From: Flavobacterium album
GTDB taxonomy: Bacteria > Bacteroidota > Bacteroidia > Flavobacteriales > Flavobacteriaceae
DNA: 64,000 bases
NCBI RefSeq assembly: GCF_003096035.1
Contig: NZ_CP029186.1
Coordinates: forward strand, 3,696,001 to 3,760,000
Reading direction: 5' to 3'
The notes under the pieces were generated by a model, which saw only the letters and a list, made by a program, of their open reading frames with translations, made no database searches and had not been told where the DNA came from. Below are positions 7,329 through 16,511 of the stretch, one piece after another (positions within the stretch are counted from its first letter, which is position 1; each line of letters starts with the position of its first letter). A program made the position numbers and the translations under genes.

Positions 7329-10118
7329 TTGATAAAAAAGGCAATCCTCTTACTACTGTTTTCCCTCGCAGGATTTGCGCAGGAACTGCCGCCTATATTA
7401 AAATATACGCCCGAAATTTACAATGCGGGCAACCAAAACTGGATGATCAGCCAGGACAGCGGCAACTTTATGTACTTTGCCAACAATGAAGGCCTGCTCG
7501 AATTTAACGGGTCGGAATGGACATTGTACCCATCCCCTAACGAAACCATACTGCGTTCGGTAAAGGTTATAAACAACCGTATATATACCGGATGCTATAT
7601 GGAATTCGGGTACTGGCAAAGGCAGCCTGACGGCAAGCTTAAGTACTTTTCGCTAAGCAAATCCATCAAGAAAGATATACTTGATGATGAACAGTTCTGG
7701 AACATCGTCCAGTACGACCGCTGGGTAATTTTCCAGTCGCTGAGCCAGATATTCATTTACGATACAAAGACCCAAAAGTACCGTATCATTAAGCCTAAAA
7801 CAGGCGTAAATAAAATTTTCACGGTTGAAAATACCATAATGTACCAAACATTTGGCGAAGGGCTTTTTGAAATCGAGAACGGCAGAAGCAAGCTTATAAG
7901 CAATGACGCAATGTTCATTAAAAACAAGATCGTAAACATATTCCACGTCAATGATGGTTTACTCCTGCAAACGCAGTTCAATGGCTTTTTAGAATATAAA
8001 AATGGCATTATAACACCCTGGGCTACAGAAGCTGACGACCAGATGAAAATCAGCAGCATCTATAACTGCCAGATGCTTAGCGACGGCAGCCTGGCGTTGG
8101 GATCGGTATCCAACGGTATCTTTATCATAACGCCGCAGGGCAAACTAAAATACCATATTACACAGAATAAAGGGCTTAGCAATAACACCGCCTTATCGGT
8201 ATTTGAAGATAAGGATAAGAACCTTTGGGTCGCACTTGACAATGGTATCAATTGCATCAACCTGCAATCGGCAGTACGGAGCTTTGTGGATGATACCGGC
8301 TTTTTAGGTACCGTATATGCCTCCATACTGTACAACGGGACACTTTATGTAGGCACAAACCAGGGGCTCTTCTGTAAAGCCTATAAAAGCAACGAAGAGT
8401 TTAAATTCGTTTCGGGTACCAAAGGCCAGGTCTGGTCGCTGTACGAATATGACGGGGCCTTATTTTGCGGGCATGATTCGGGTACATATATTATAAGCGG
8501 CACCACATCGGCACATTTGTTTGCAGGGTCCGGTACATGGAAGTTTGAAAGGCATCCTTACAATAAAAACCTGTTATTCCAAGGGAATTATCATGGAATA
8601 TCAGTACTTGAAAAGACGGCAACAGGCTGGAAATTCAGAAACTGGATAAAAGGTTTTGACTACTCCAGCCGCTATTTTGAAGTTGTCGGAAATGACATTT
8701 ACATAAGCCACGAGTATAAAGGCGTATTCCGTATAACGACTGACAGCGGCTATGGCAAGGTAGTTAATTTCCATGCTTACAAGACCCCGTCAAAAGGCAA
8801 GAATGCCAGTCTTAGCAGCCTTAACAACGATATATACTACGCATCAAAAGACGGGTTTTTCAGGCTCGACAAAAAGACAAAAGAATTCGTAAAGCAGGAT
8901 AAGCTGTCGCAGGTTTTTGTAAACGATGAGTATATTTCCGGAAAGCTCACGCCGGACAGGACGGATAAGCTTTGGTTCTTTACAAAAAACTACATCAATT
9001 ATTTTTCATGTGGCAAGCTGAATACTGAACTGAAGCATGATATCATACCTATCCCCTCTTCGCTTACCAATTCTATGCTGGGCTTTGAGAACATAACCCA
9101 AATAACACCGAGCACTTACCTCATAGGCACGACAGACGGTTACTATACCATCAACATGAGCGAGCTTGCCTTTAACAGGTATAATGTTTTCATTACCAAT
9201 GTGGCAACCAACGTGATGAACCAAAACACGATATCGCAGCCGGTTTCGTCTGAAGGGAGTTTTGGCCACAGTGAAAACAACCTGACCTTCTCATTTACCG
9301 TGCCTGAATATGGTAAATATGTAAATGCCGAATACCAGTATATGCTTGAAGGCCTCCAGGATGAGTGGAGTGAATGGAGCGACAGGCCGTTTATCAATTT
9401 TAAGAACCTTGCCTCCGGGGATTATACTTTCCGTGTGAGGGCAAAGACAGGCAACTCGCTATCAATCAACACAGCAGAGTATTCATTTACGATCCTTAAG
9501 CCGTGGTATGCCACTACCTTTGCATTAATCATCTACCTGATAATTGCCATAATTGCAGCCTACCTCATCAACCGGGCCTATAAGAACTATTACCACAGGC
9601 AGAAAGAAAAGCTGATTGAGGAAAACAACAGGCTGCTCGAGATTAAGGAGCTTGAAAACGAGCAGGAGCTGATGAAGATAAAAAACCAGCAGTTGGAACA
9701 GGACTTTGAAAATAAGAACAGGGAGTTGGCTGCCTCAACAATGAACCTAATCAAAAAGAACGAACTGCTCTCGATGATCAAGGATGACCTGAAGAAATCC
9801 GGCGAAGGTGGCAATATCAAATCTGTTATCACTACTATCAACAAGAACATCAATGAGGATGATACCTGGGATATGTTTAAAGAGGCATTTAATAATGCAG
9901 ATAAAGACTTTTTAAAGAAGATAAAGAAAGCCCATCCGTTGCTTACACCGAATGATTTGAGGCTTTGCGCGTACCTGAGGCTGAATTTATCTTCCAAGGA
10001 AATAGCGCCATTGCTTAATATTTCGGTAAGGAGTGTTGAGATTAAACGATACCGTTTGCGTAAGAAAATGGATTTACCCCATGAATTAGGGCTTGTTGAG
10101 TATATTCTTTCTGTTTAA
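7329..10118 (+). CDS. Membrane-spanning PUL regulator: beta-propeller sensor, Y_Y_Y domain, LuxR-type HTH
   Basis: The 929-aa product has, in order, a signal peptide (about 1-17), a long periplasmic region of propeller-type repeats (for example the KNLWVALDNGINCINL and GLFCKAY-like strands), a Y_Y_Y domain (about 650-720), one transmembrane helix (about 727-747), a Lys/Glu-rich coiled coil (about 755-810) and a C-terminal helix-turn-helix (about 870-929; KEIAPLLNISVRSVEIKRYRLRKKM). There is no histidine kinase or receiver domain, so this is a one-component transmembrane regulator rather than a hybrid two-component system. The start is the TTG at 7329, because an in-frame stop (7311) lies upstream and no ATG intervenes. 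It sits between the two candidate target promoters. Confidence 0.88.
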   Translation: MIKKAILLLLFSLAGFAQELPPILKYTPEIYNAGNQNWMISQDSGNFMYFANNEGLLEFNGSEWTLYPSPNETILRSVKVINNRIYTGCYMEFGYWQRQPDGKLKYFSLSKSIKKDILDDEQFWNIVQYDRWVIFQSLSQIFIYDTKTQKYRIIKPKTGVNKIFTVENTIMYQTFGEGLFEIENGRSKLISNDAMFIKNKIVNIFHVNDGLLLQTQFNGFLEYKNGIITPWATEADDQMKISSIYNCQMLSDGSLALGSVSNGIFIITPQGKLKYHITQNKGLSNNTALSVFEDKDKNLWVALDNGINCINLQSAVRSFVDDTGFLGTVYASILYNGTLYVGTNQGLFCKAYKSNEEFKFVSGTKGQVWSLYEYDGALFCGHDSGTYIISGTTSAHLFAGSGTWKFERHPYNKNLLFQGNYHGISVLEKTATGWKFRNWIKGFDYSSRYFEVVGNDIYISHEYKGVFRITTDSGYGKVVNFHAYKTPSKGKNASLSSLNNDIYYASKDGFFRLDKKTKEFVKQDKLSQVFVNDEYISGKLTPDRTDKLWFFTKNYINYFSCGKLNTELKHDIIPIPSSLTNSMLGFENITQITPSTYLIGTTDGYYTINMSELAFNRYNVFITNVATNVMNQNTISQPVSSEGSFGHSENNLTFSFTVPEYGKYVNAEYQYMLEGLQDEWSEWSDRPFINFKNLASGDYTFRVRAKTGNSLSINTAEYSFTILKPWYATTFALIIYLIIAIIAAYLINRAYKNYYHRQKEKLIEENNRLLEIKELENEQELMKIKNQQLEQDFENKNRELAASTMNLIKKNELLSMIKDDLKKSGEGGNIKSVITTINKNINEDDTWDMFKEAFNNADKDFLKKIKKAHPLLTPNDLRLCAYLRLNLSSKEIAPLLNISVRSVEIKRYRLRKKMDLPHELGLVEYILSV

Positions 10119-10144
10119 ACTACTACAACAATTATATAAAGTAC

Positions 10145-10164
10145 CTATACATTTCCACAACAAA
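10145..10164 (+). promoter_or_regulatory. Candidate PUL operator, copy B (CTATACATTTCCACAACAAA)
   Basis: This is the counterpart of the motif at 5533-5552, with two differences in 20 bases. It begins 218 bases before the susC ATG. A CTACAACAA element lies at 10123-10131, just after the regulator's stop codon. The rest of the two upstream regions shows no comparable similarity, which argues against simple duplication of a promoter block. Confidence 0.6.
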
Positions 10165-10362
10165 CGATGTAATTACAATGTTTTCGTAGGCTTTGTCCAG
10201 TTTTTTGTAACGCTCTTAAAATCGTGTTAATACAGGGGTAATATCAAAAATTGTGTCCCGCAGGTGTTTTTTTCAGGAATGTATATTATTTGTAGGGGTT
10301 CATTTTAGTTTATTTATTTAAGACTGGTATAATTTTATAAAATCACAAAAATCAATTTTTAT

Positions 10363-13300
10363 ATGAAGTCAAAATTATTCTTGATTGCCTTTATGCTGGT
10401 ATCATCATTTTGTTTCGCACAGGATGTCGAGATCAGCGGCAAGGTAAATGAAGCGGCAACCGGCCTTTCTATGCCCGGGGTAAACATCGCCGTAAAAAAT
10501 TCTACGGTAAACTCGGTTACTGACATTGATGGTAATTTTTCCATAACAGTACCCACCGGTTCAACGCTTGTATTTAGCTTTATAGGCTTTGAATCTTTTG
10601 AAATGGTTGCCATAACCACCCAAAGCGTTACTGTAAACCTTAAGGAGACTGCAAAAACGCTCGACGAGGTAATAGTAATTGGCTATGGCTCCCAGAAAAA
10701 AAAGGAAGTAACCGGTGCTGTAAGCGTAGTGAGCGCTGAAACCCTTGGGAAGCTAAGGCCCGTAAAAGTAGAGCAGGCGCTTCAGGGAACGGTTTCAGGG
10801 GTAAATGTGACTACACAATCGGGATCTCCCGGTGCCGGCCTTGATATCAGGATTAGGGGTATCGGTACTAACGGTGCTGCAGGCCCTACAGTAATTATTG
10901 ACGGCTACATTGGAGAGCTTGGCCTTTTGAACCCGCAGGATATTGAGACCATCACTGTATTGAAAGATGCACAGGCAGCTATATATGGTACTATTGGAGC
11001 TAATGGCGTTGTTTTGGTTACAACCAAAAAAGGCAGAAAAAACCAGAAAACTTCTGTTTCTTACAACTTCTATACAGGTTTTCAGGAAACATCAAGGAAA
11101 CTGCCTACATTAAATGGTACACAATACGCTGCATTGCTTAACGAAAGCTATGCAAATGGCGGGCAGCCAATACCATTTCCAAATCTTAGCGGCCTTGGAA
11201 AAGGAACGGACTGGCAGGACCAGGTATTCAGCAAAAATGTACCGCTTATCAGCCATGACCTTAACCTTTCGGGGGGATCGGACAAAATAACCTATTCCCT
11301 TAGCGGTTCGCACCTTGACCAGGATGGTATCGTAGGGCCTGACAAGTCGAACTTCCTCAGGAACACTGCCAGGCTTTCACTTGGCGCAGATCTTACTGAC
11401 AACCTTAAACTGAATACCAACCTTATCTATACGTATTTCAACAGGAGGACATTAAACGAAAACGCTCTTGGCTCGGTACTATTCAACGCGCTTAACGTTT
11501 CGCCATTACAAAATCTGCGCGACGAGAACGGCGATTACACCCTTGTACCTGCCACTTCGGGATTTGGTAATGAAATCATCAACCCATTGGCACAGATAGA
11601 CAATACGTACAACAGCTACTATTATAAAAGGATAAACGGTACTTTCGGGCTTGATTATACCGTAATAAAAGGGCTTACGATCACCGGTAGGATGGGTTTC
11701 AATACGGCTAACAGCAACTCAAAGAGTTTCAGTAAGATCGTTGACTACGGCCCTGGTAAAATATACAACGTTACCCGCAGCAGCGTTTCTCAGGCAACTG
11801 TAAACGATAATAGCTATACGTTTGACCTCTTTGGGGTTTACCAAAAATCTATTGCAGAAAGCCATAATTTCTCATTCACACTTGGTACTACGGTATTTAA
11901 AGAATGGGGCACCGGATTGTCGGCAACAGGTTATGATGTACCGAACAACTCATGGCAATTTGCCGACATAAGCCTTGCAAATGGCCTGCCACTGCAAAAA
12001 TCTGCCGGATCTTACAAATATGACGAAAGAAGGCTTTCTTATTTCGGAAGGCTGCAATATGACTACAAAGGACGTTACCTTTTCTCTGCGATGCTACGAA
12101 GGGATATGTCGACTAAATTCGGTCCGGATAACAGGGTAGCTTATTTCCCTTCTGTTACAGGAGGATGGGTACTTTCTGACGAATCGTTCTTTAAGCAAAA
12201 CAATATACTTAGCTTCGCGAAACTGAGGGCAAGTTATGGTTCGCTTGGTAACGACCAGATTGGTAACAACCTTTATACTGCACTATTAAGTGGTGAAGCT
12301 ACTTATGTATTCGATAATGCACTTACCACAGGTACTGCTGTTGGGCCGATACCAAACCCTAAAGTGAAATGGGAAGCTGCCAAGAAATTTGACATAGGTG
12401 CCGATCTTAATTTCTTTAATAACGATGTAACCTTTGTTGCCGATTATTTCGTAGATACACGTACCGACCTTCTTATACCAAACATCCCTGTATCAGGTAT
12501 ATTGGGAGCAAGTGCGCCGGGCTCAAGTTTCCCTACCATCAATGCCGGTGATGTGAAGAACTACGGCCTTGAGCTTGCTGTAGGGTACAAAAAGAACCTG
12601 AGCGACAACCTTAGGATCGATGTTAATTACAATGTTACCTTCCTTAAAAACAAGGTAACTAAAGTTGATAATGCAACCGGTTTCTTGTCAGGTGGCGGCT
12701 TTGGCCTTGGCGAAGCAGCAGCAAGGATGGAAGTTGGCAAGCCAATGGGATACTTCTACGGATTGAAAATGGAAGGTATCTTCCAAAACCAGGCAGAGAT
12801 CGATGCAGCCCCGTCACAAAGCGGGCTCGGCTCACAAAGTACACAACCGGGTGATATCCGTTTTGCAGACATCAACAATGACGGCAAGATCGATGCTAAT
12901 GACAAAACCAATATTGGCGACCCTATACCGGCCGCAACAATGGGCTTTAACATCAACCTTCAATATAAAGGCTTTGACTTTGTGGCATACACATTTGCTT
13001 CAATAGGCAATGATATGGTAAGGAACTATGAAAGGAACGTGCCGAACGGCAACCGCCTTAACTATGTGCTTAACAGATGGACTGGCGAAGGCACCAGCAA
13101 CTCAGTGCCAAGGGTGACTACAGGCGCTACCAATAACAATGTTTTCTCCAGCTATTATGTAGAAGATGCATCATACGCAAGGATACAAAACGTGCAGCTT
13201 GGCTATACGTTCGATGAAAAATTATTAGGCAAAAGCGGCCCGACGAAAGTAAGGCTGTATGCAGGTGTGAACAACCTGTACACTTTTACAAAATACAGGG

Positions 13301-13407
13301 GATATGATCCGGGAGCATCATCAGGCGCACCTATAGGAAGCGGTATCGATTATGGCTTCTACCCGGTTGCGAGGACGTATATGGTGGGTGCAAACATTAA
13401 TTTTTAA
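10363..13407 (+). CDS. susC: SusC/RagA-like TonB-dependent outer-membrane transporter
   Basis: The 1014-aa product has a signal peptide (about 1-19), an N-terminal carboxypeptidase-regulatory-like domain (about 22-105), a plug domain opening with V-I-G-Y-G-S-Q-K-K-K-E-V-T-G (the SusC/RagA signature) and a long beta-barrel ending in an aromatic strand (TYMVGANINF). It imports oligosaccharides across the outer membrane with energy from TonB-ExbBD, working with the SusD lid encoded 11 bases downstream. It is the first gene of the PUL transport and enzyme operon. The upstream 244-base spacer carries the candidate operator; a TATATTATTTG stretch near 10280-10290 is a possible -7 region with a non-standard spacing. 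Confidence 0.95.
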   Translation: MKSKLFLIAFMLVSSFCFAQDVEISGKVNEAATGLSMPGVNIAVKNSTVNSVTDIDGNFSITVPTGSTLVFSFIGFESFEMVAITTQSVTVNLKETAKTLDEVIVIGYGSQKKKEVTGAVSVVSAETLGKLRPVKVEQALQGTVSGVNVTTQSGSPGAGLDIRIRGIGTNGAAGPTVIIDGYIGELGLLNPQDIETITVLKDAQAAIYGTIGANGVVLVTTKKGRKNQKTSVSYNFYTGFQETSRKLPTLNGTQYAALLNESYANGGQPIPFPNLSGLGKGTDWQDQVFSKNVPLISHDLNLSGGSDKITYSLSGSHLDQDGIVGPDKSNFLRNTARLSLGADLTDNLKLNTNLIYTYFNRRTLNENALGSVLFNALNVSPLQNLRDENGDYTLVPATSGFGNEIINPLAQIDNTYNSYYYKRINGTFGLDYTVIKGLTITGRMGFNTANSNSKSFSKIVDYGPGKIYNVTRSSVSQATVNDNSYTFDLFGVYQKSIAESHNFSFTLGTTVFKEWGTGLSATGYDVPNNSWQFADISLANGLPLQKSAGSYKYDERRLSYFGRLQYDYKGRYLFSAMLRRDMSTKFGPDNRVAYFPSVTGGWVLSDESFFKQNNILSFAKLRASYGSLGNDQIGNNLYTALLSGEATYVFDNALTTGTAVGPIPNPKVKWEAAKKFDIGADLNFFNNDVTFVADYFVDTRTDLLIPNIPVSGILGASAPGSSFPTINAGDVKNYGLELAVGYKKNLSDNLRIDVNYNVTFLKNKVTKVDNATGFLSGGGFGLGEAAARMEVGKPMGYFYGLKMEGIFQNQAEIDAAPSQSGLGSQSTQPGDIRFADINNDGKIDANDKTNIGDPIPAATMGFNINLQYKGFDFVAYTFASIGNDMVRNYERNVPNGNRLNYVLNRWTGEGTSNSVPRVTTGATNNNVFSSYYVEDASYARIQNVQLGYTFDEKLLGKSGPTKVRLYAGVNNLYTFTKYRGYDPGASSGAPIGSGIDYGFYPVARTYMVGANINF

Positions 13408-13418
13408 TTATTACGACA

Positions 13419-14939
13419 ATGAAGAAGAAAATAATAACAGCCGTAGCTGCACTAAGTTTTTTAACGCTGAATATTTCATGCGGGGATGATTTTGTTGACA
13501 GGACTCCTCCCTACTCTATAGACTCTGAGAACTATTTTAACTCTAAGGCCGATTATGAGCAGGCGCTGATCGCTGTGTATGATATGCTGCAATCTACCTA
13601 CCAGAATGTACTGTTGGGAGAGATCGCTTCTGACAATACGCTTTGCGGTGGTGAAAGCGCTACAGATACCCCCGGCTTCCAGCAGGTGGACAATATGAGC
13701 CACACACCCGTGAACCCCCAGGTAAAAAACATATGGGACTGGATGTTCGCCGGTGTAAACAGGGCCAACTATATCCTTGAATTTAAAGACAAGACCGATT
13801 TTGAAGGAAAAGAGCAGATAATTGCACAAACACGCTTTTTAAGGGCGTATTTTCACTTTGAACTGGTTAAATGGTTTGGCGGCATCCCGATGAAAGGCGA
13901 TGCCAGGTTTAAGCTGGGCGATGAAACAACAATCCCGCGCTCTTCTGCAGAAGAAGTATATGCATCTATAGAAGCCGACCTTCTTTACGCTATTGAGAAC
14001 CTTAACCCCGGACCTCCTGCACAGCAGGGAAGGGTAACCCAGAATGCAGCAAGAGCGTTGCTCGGGAAAGCCTACCTGTACTGGGCTGACCTTGGAGACG
14101 GCCACCCGGAGAAGTTTGCACAATCGGCAGCTGTTCTTGAGACGCTTATACAATCTAACGCCTACACACTTGTAAGCAATTATGATACGATATTTGAGAA
14201 CAACAACGAGAACAACTCTGAATCGGTTTTCGAAGTGCAGTACACCGATGCTGAAGGTGGAAGCTTTACCTGCCTGCAATGTAGCGAAGGTAACGTAGCT
14301 GTAGGTTTTAACGGCCCAAGGGGCTTTGATGGGCCGTTATACGACCCTGGCTACAGCTTCAACATCCCGACTCAGGAAACATATGACTTTTTTGAGCCCG
14401 GAGATCTAAGGAGAGATGCTGCTATATTGAATATAGATGCATTTGCCGCCGCACATACCGACTGGAATAATAATAACGGTGTTCATTACAGCGAAGGTTA
14501 TGAGCATACAGGCTTTTACAACAAAAAATACATACCAAGGAAAGGCGACCTTAACATTCCTGACCAAAACCTTACCAACCCGAACAACTACAGGTCTATC
14601 CGTTATGCCGATGTACTATTAATGGCTGCTGAGGCGCTTAACAGGGGCGGCCTGGACGATGTTAAGGCACGTACATACCTGAACATGGTTAGGCAAAGGG
14701 CATTTGGCAATGCAAGCCACAACATTACAGCTTCAGGAAGCGCGCTTACACAATTTATATGGGATGAAAGAAGAAGGGAACTTGTAGGCGAAGGCCACCG
14801 TTTCTTTGACCTTGTAAGGACCAAACAGGCTGCATCTACCATAGATGGCTTTGTAGAAGGCAAACACGAAGTATTCCCGCTTCCGTATGAAGAGATACAG
14901 TTCTCTAACGGCAACTGGCAGCAAAATCCGAATTATTAA
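13419..14939 (+). CDS. susD: SusD/RagB-like surface glycan-binding lipoprotein
   Basis: The 506-aa product begins with a lipoprotein signal (lipobox L-N-I-S-C, then GDDFVD). The SusD fold is shown by the early N-Y-F-N-S-K-A-D-Y-E-Q-A-L-I-A-V-Y-D block, the ARFLRAYFHFELVKWFGGIP-type helix, the RYADVLLMAAEALNR helix and the WDERRRELVGEGHRFFDLVR block near the C-terminus. SusD caps SusC and hands over the oligosaccharide. It directly follows susC and is 11 bases ahead of the PKD lipoprotein gene, in one operon. Confidence 0.95.
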   Translation: MKKKIITAVAALSFLTLNISCGDDFVDRTPPYSIDSENYFNSKADYEQALIAVYDMLQSTYQNVLLGEIASDNTLCGGESATDTPGFQQVDNMSHTPVNPQVKNIWDWMFAGVNRANYILEFKDKTDFEGKEQIIAQTRFLRAYFHFELVKWFGGIPMKGDARFKLGDETTIPRSSAEEVYASIEADLLYAIENLNPGPPAQQGRVTQNAARALLGKAYLYWADLGDGHPEKFAQSAAVLETLIQSNAYTLVSNYDTIFENNNENNSESVFEVQYTDAEGGSFTCLQCSEGNVAVGFNGPRGFDGPLYDPGYSFNIPTQETYDFFEPGDLRRDAAILNIDAFAAAHTDWNNNNGVHYSEGYEHTGFYNKKYIPRKGDLNIPDQNLTNPNNYRSIRYADVLLMAAEALNRGGLDDVKARTYLNMVRQRAFGNASHNITASGSALTQFIWDERRRELVGEGHRFFDLVRTKQAASTIDGFVEGKHEVFPLPYEEIQFSNGNWQQNPNY

Positions 14940-14950
14940 TAAAAAGCTAT

Positions 14951-16507
14951 ATGAAAAAATTTAAATTTATATTCAGCATCCTTTTCGTAGCGCTGCTTGC
15001 AGGCTGCTCTGACGAGGACAACGATACGGCATTTGCCGACAACGCAAATGCCCCGCAAAACCTTTCTGCCCTATTCACCATTACGCAGGATAACAGCGGG
15101 CTGGTAACTATAGCCCCTCATGGTGAAGGCGTAGTAAGCTACGAGGTTTATTTTGGCGACGGGACTGTAGAACCTGCAGCCCTCGGCCTTGGTGAAAAAG
15201 TGGACCACGTATATGCCGAAGGGCAATATAATGTGACGCTTATCGCTACAGGCATCAACGGCAAGACTACAGAAACAACACTGCCGCTTACCGTAACCTT
15301 TGTTGCCCCTGAAAACCTCCAGGTGAACATTGCAGCAGTTGTAGGTAACTCATTATCGATAAATGTATCGGCTACAGCAGATTATGAAACGTATTTTACG
15401 GTTTCTTTCGGCGAAGATGATTCCCTGCCTCCTGTACAGTTCAATGAAGGCCAGACAATCAATTATGTATATGATGCCATCGGTACGTATACCGTAACGG
15501 TAACGGCTTACAGCGGAGGTGCTGCAACAGCAGTTTATACACAGGATGTGACCATTTCGAACCCAATGGTGCTCCCCATCAACTTTGAGAACCCAACGCT
15601 GAATTACAACATCACTACCTTCAACGGTGCAACGGCAAGTGTGATTGCTAACCCGAACTCCGCAGGCATCAACACAAGCTCTAAAGTAGGCGCTATGACA
15701 CCTGCAACAGGTGCGGTATGGACAGGCGGATTCTTTACGCTTGACACTCCTGTAAGCTTTGCAGCAGGCCACCATTTCAAAATGAAAGTATGGTCTCCGG
15801 CAGCAGGCGTTCCTGTAACACTTAAGCTCGAAAACCTTACCAATGCAAACATTAATGCTGAAAAAGCTGCAACTACAACTGTTGCGAATGCGTGGGAAGA
15901 ACTGATCTTTGACTTTGGCGGGGCTAACCTGAATGCGCAGTATTCAAAAATAGTATTGTTCTTCAATGGTGGCAACCCGGGCACGGGAGATACTTACTAT
16001 TTCGATGATATTGCCGTATTCAACGGACAGGACCCTGTAGCATTCCCGCTTACTTTCCAAAGCAGTTCTGCGAACTATATTTGGAATAACTTTGGCGGTT
16101 CTATCGGTACAAAAGTTAATAACCCGCACATGACCGGTATCAACACAAGTACACAAGTAGGACAGGTAGTGAAAAACGTGGCATCCGAAACCTGGGCAGG
16201 TGTTGCGATACCGATGTCGGCTCCTATCGACTTCTCTGTGATGCACAAGGTAAAAGTAAAAGTATGGTCGCCTGCAGCAGGCATCCCGGTGCTTATGAAG
16301 TTTGAGAACATGAACCCGCACAACACTGCAGTTGATATTGAAAAGCAAACAACCACTACTGTGGCTAACCAGTGGGAAGAACTGACTTTTGACTTTACAG
16401 GAATAAATAACGCAAATAATTATCAGCAGTTGGTGCTCTTCTTCAATTTCGGTTTTGCAGGTACAGGAGAGACTTACTATTTTGATGATGTGCAACTATC
16501 AAATTAA
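14951..16507 (+). CDS. PKD-domain surface glycan-binding lipoprotein with a duplicated C-terminal module
   Basis: The 518-aa lipoprotein has lipobox LLAGC followed by SDEDND, which fits the flavobacterial surface-export signal. After a short linker come two PKD/Ig-like domains (about 30-120, with Y-F-G-D-G-T and HVYAEGQYNVTL; and about 122-205, with FGEDDS and YVYDAIGTYTVTV). Two copies of a roughly 150-aa jelly-roll-like module follow (about 207-360 and 362-518). They share HKVKVKVWSPAAGIPV/HHFKMKVWSPAAGVPV, T-T-T-V-A-N-x-W-E-E-L-x-F-D-F and YYFDD motifs, as in carbohydrate-binding modules. No catalytic motif is seen. In position and architecture it is the surface glycan-binding protein (SusE/F role) of this PUL. 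Confidence 0.8.
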   Translation: MKKFKFIFSILFVALLAGCSDEDNDTAFADNANAPQNLSALFTITQDNSGLVTIAPHGEGVVSYEVYFGDGTVEPAALGLGEKVDHVYAEGQYNVTLIATGINGKTTETTLPLTVTFVAPENLQVNIAAVVGNSLSINVSATADYETYFTVSFGEDDSLPPVQFNEGQTINYVYDAIGTYTVTVTAYSGGAATAVYTQDVTISNPMVLPINFENPTLNYNITTFNGATASVIANPNSAGINTSSKVGAMTPATGAVWTGGFFTLDTPVSFAAGHHFKMKVWSPAAGVPVTLKLENLTNANINAEKAATTTVANAWEELIFDFGGANLNAQYSKIVLFFNGGNPGTGDTYYFDDIAVFNGQDPVAFPLTFQSSSANYIWNNFGGSIGTKVNNPHMTGINTSTQVGQVVKNVASETWAGVAIPMSAPIDFSVMHKVKVKVWSPAAGIPVLMKFENMNPHNTAVDIEKQTTTTVANQWEELTFDFTGINNANNYQQLVLFFNFGFAGTGETYYFDDVQLSN

Positions 16508-16511
16508 AACT

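Noticed and set aside
15944..16495. Minus-strand open frame of 183 codons opposite the PKD lipoprotein gene
   Set aside because: It is a shadow of the duplicated CBM-like modules; the sense frame has lipobox and clear domain repeats.
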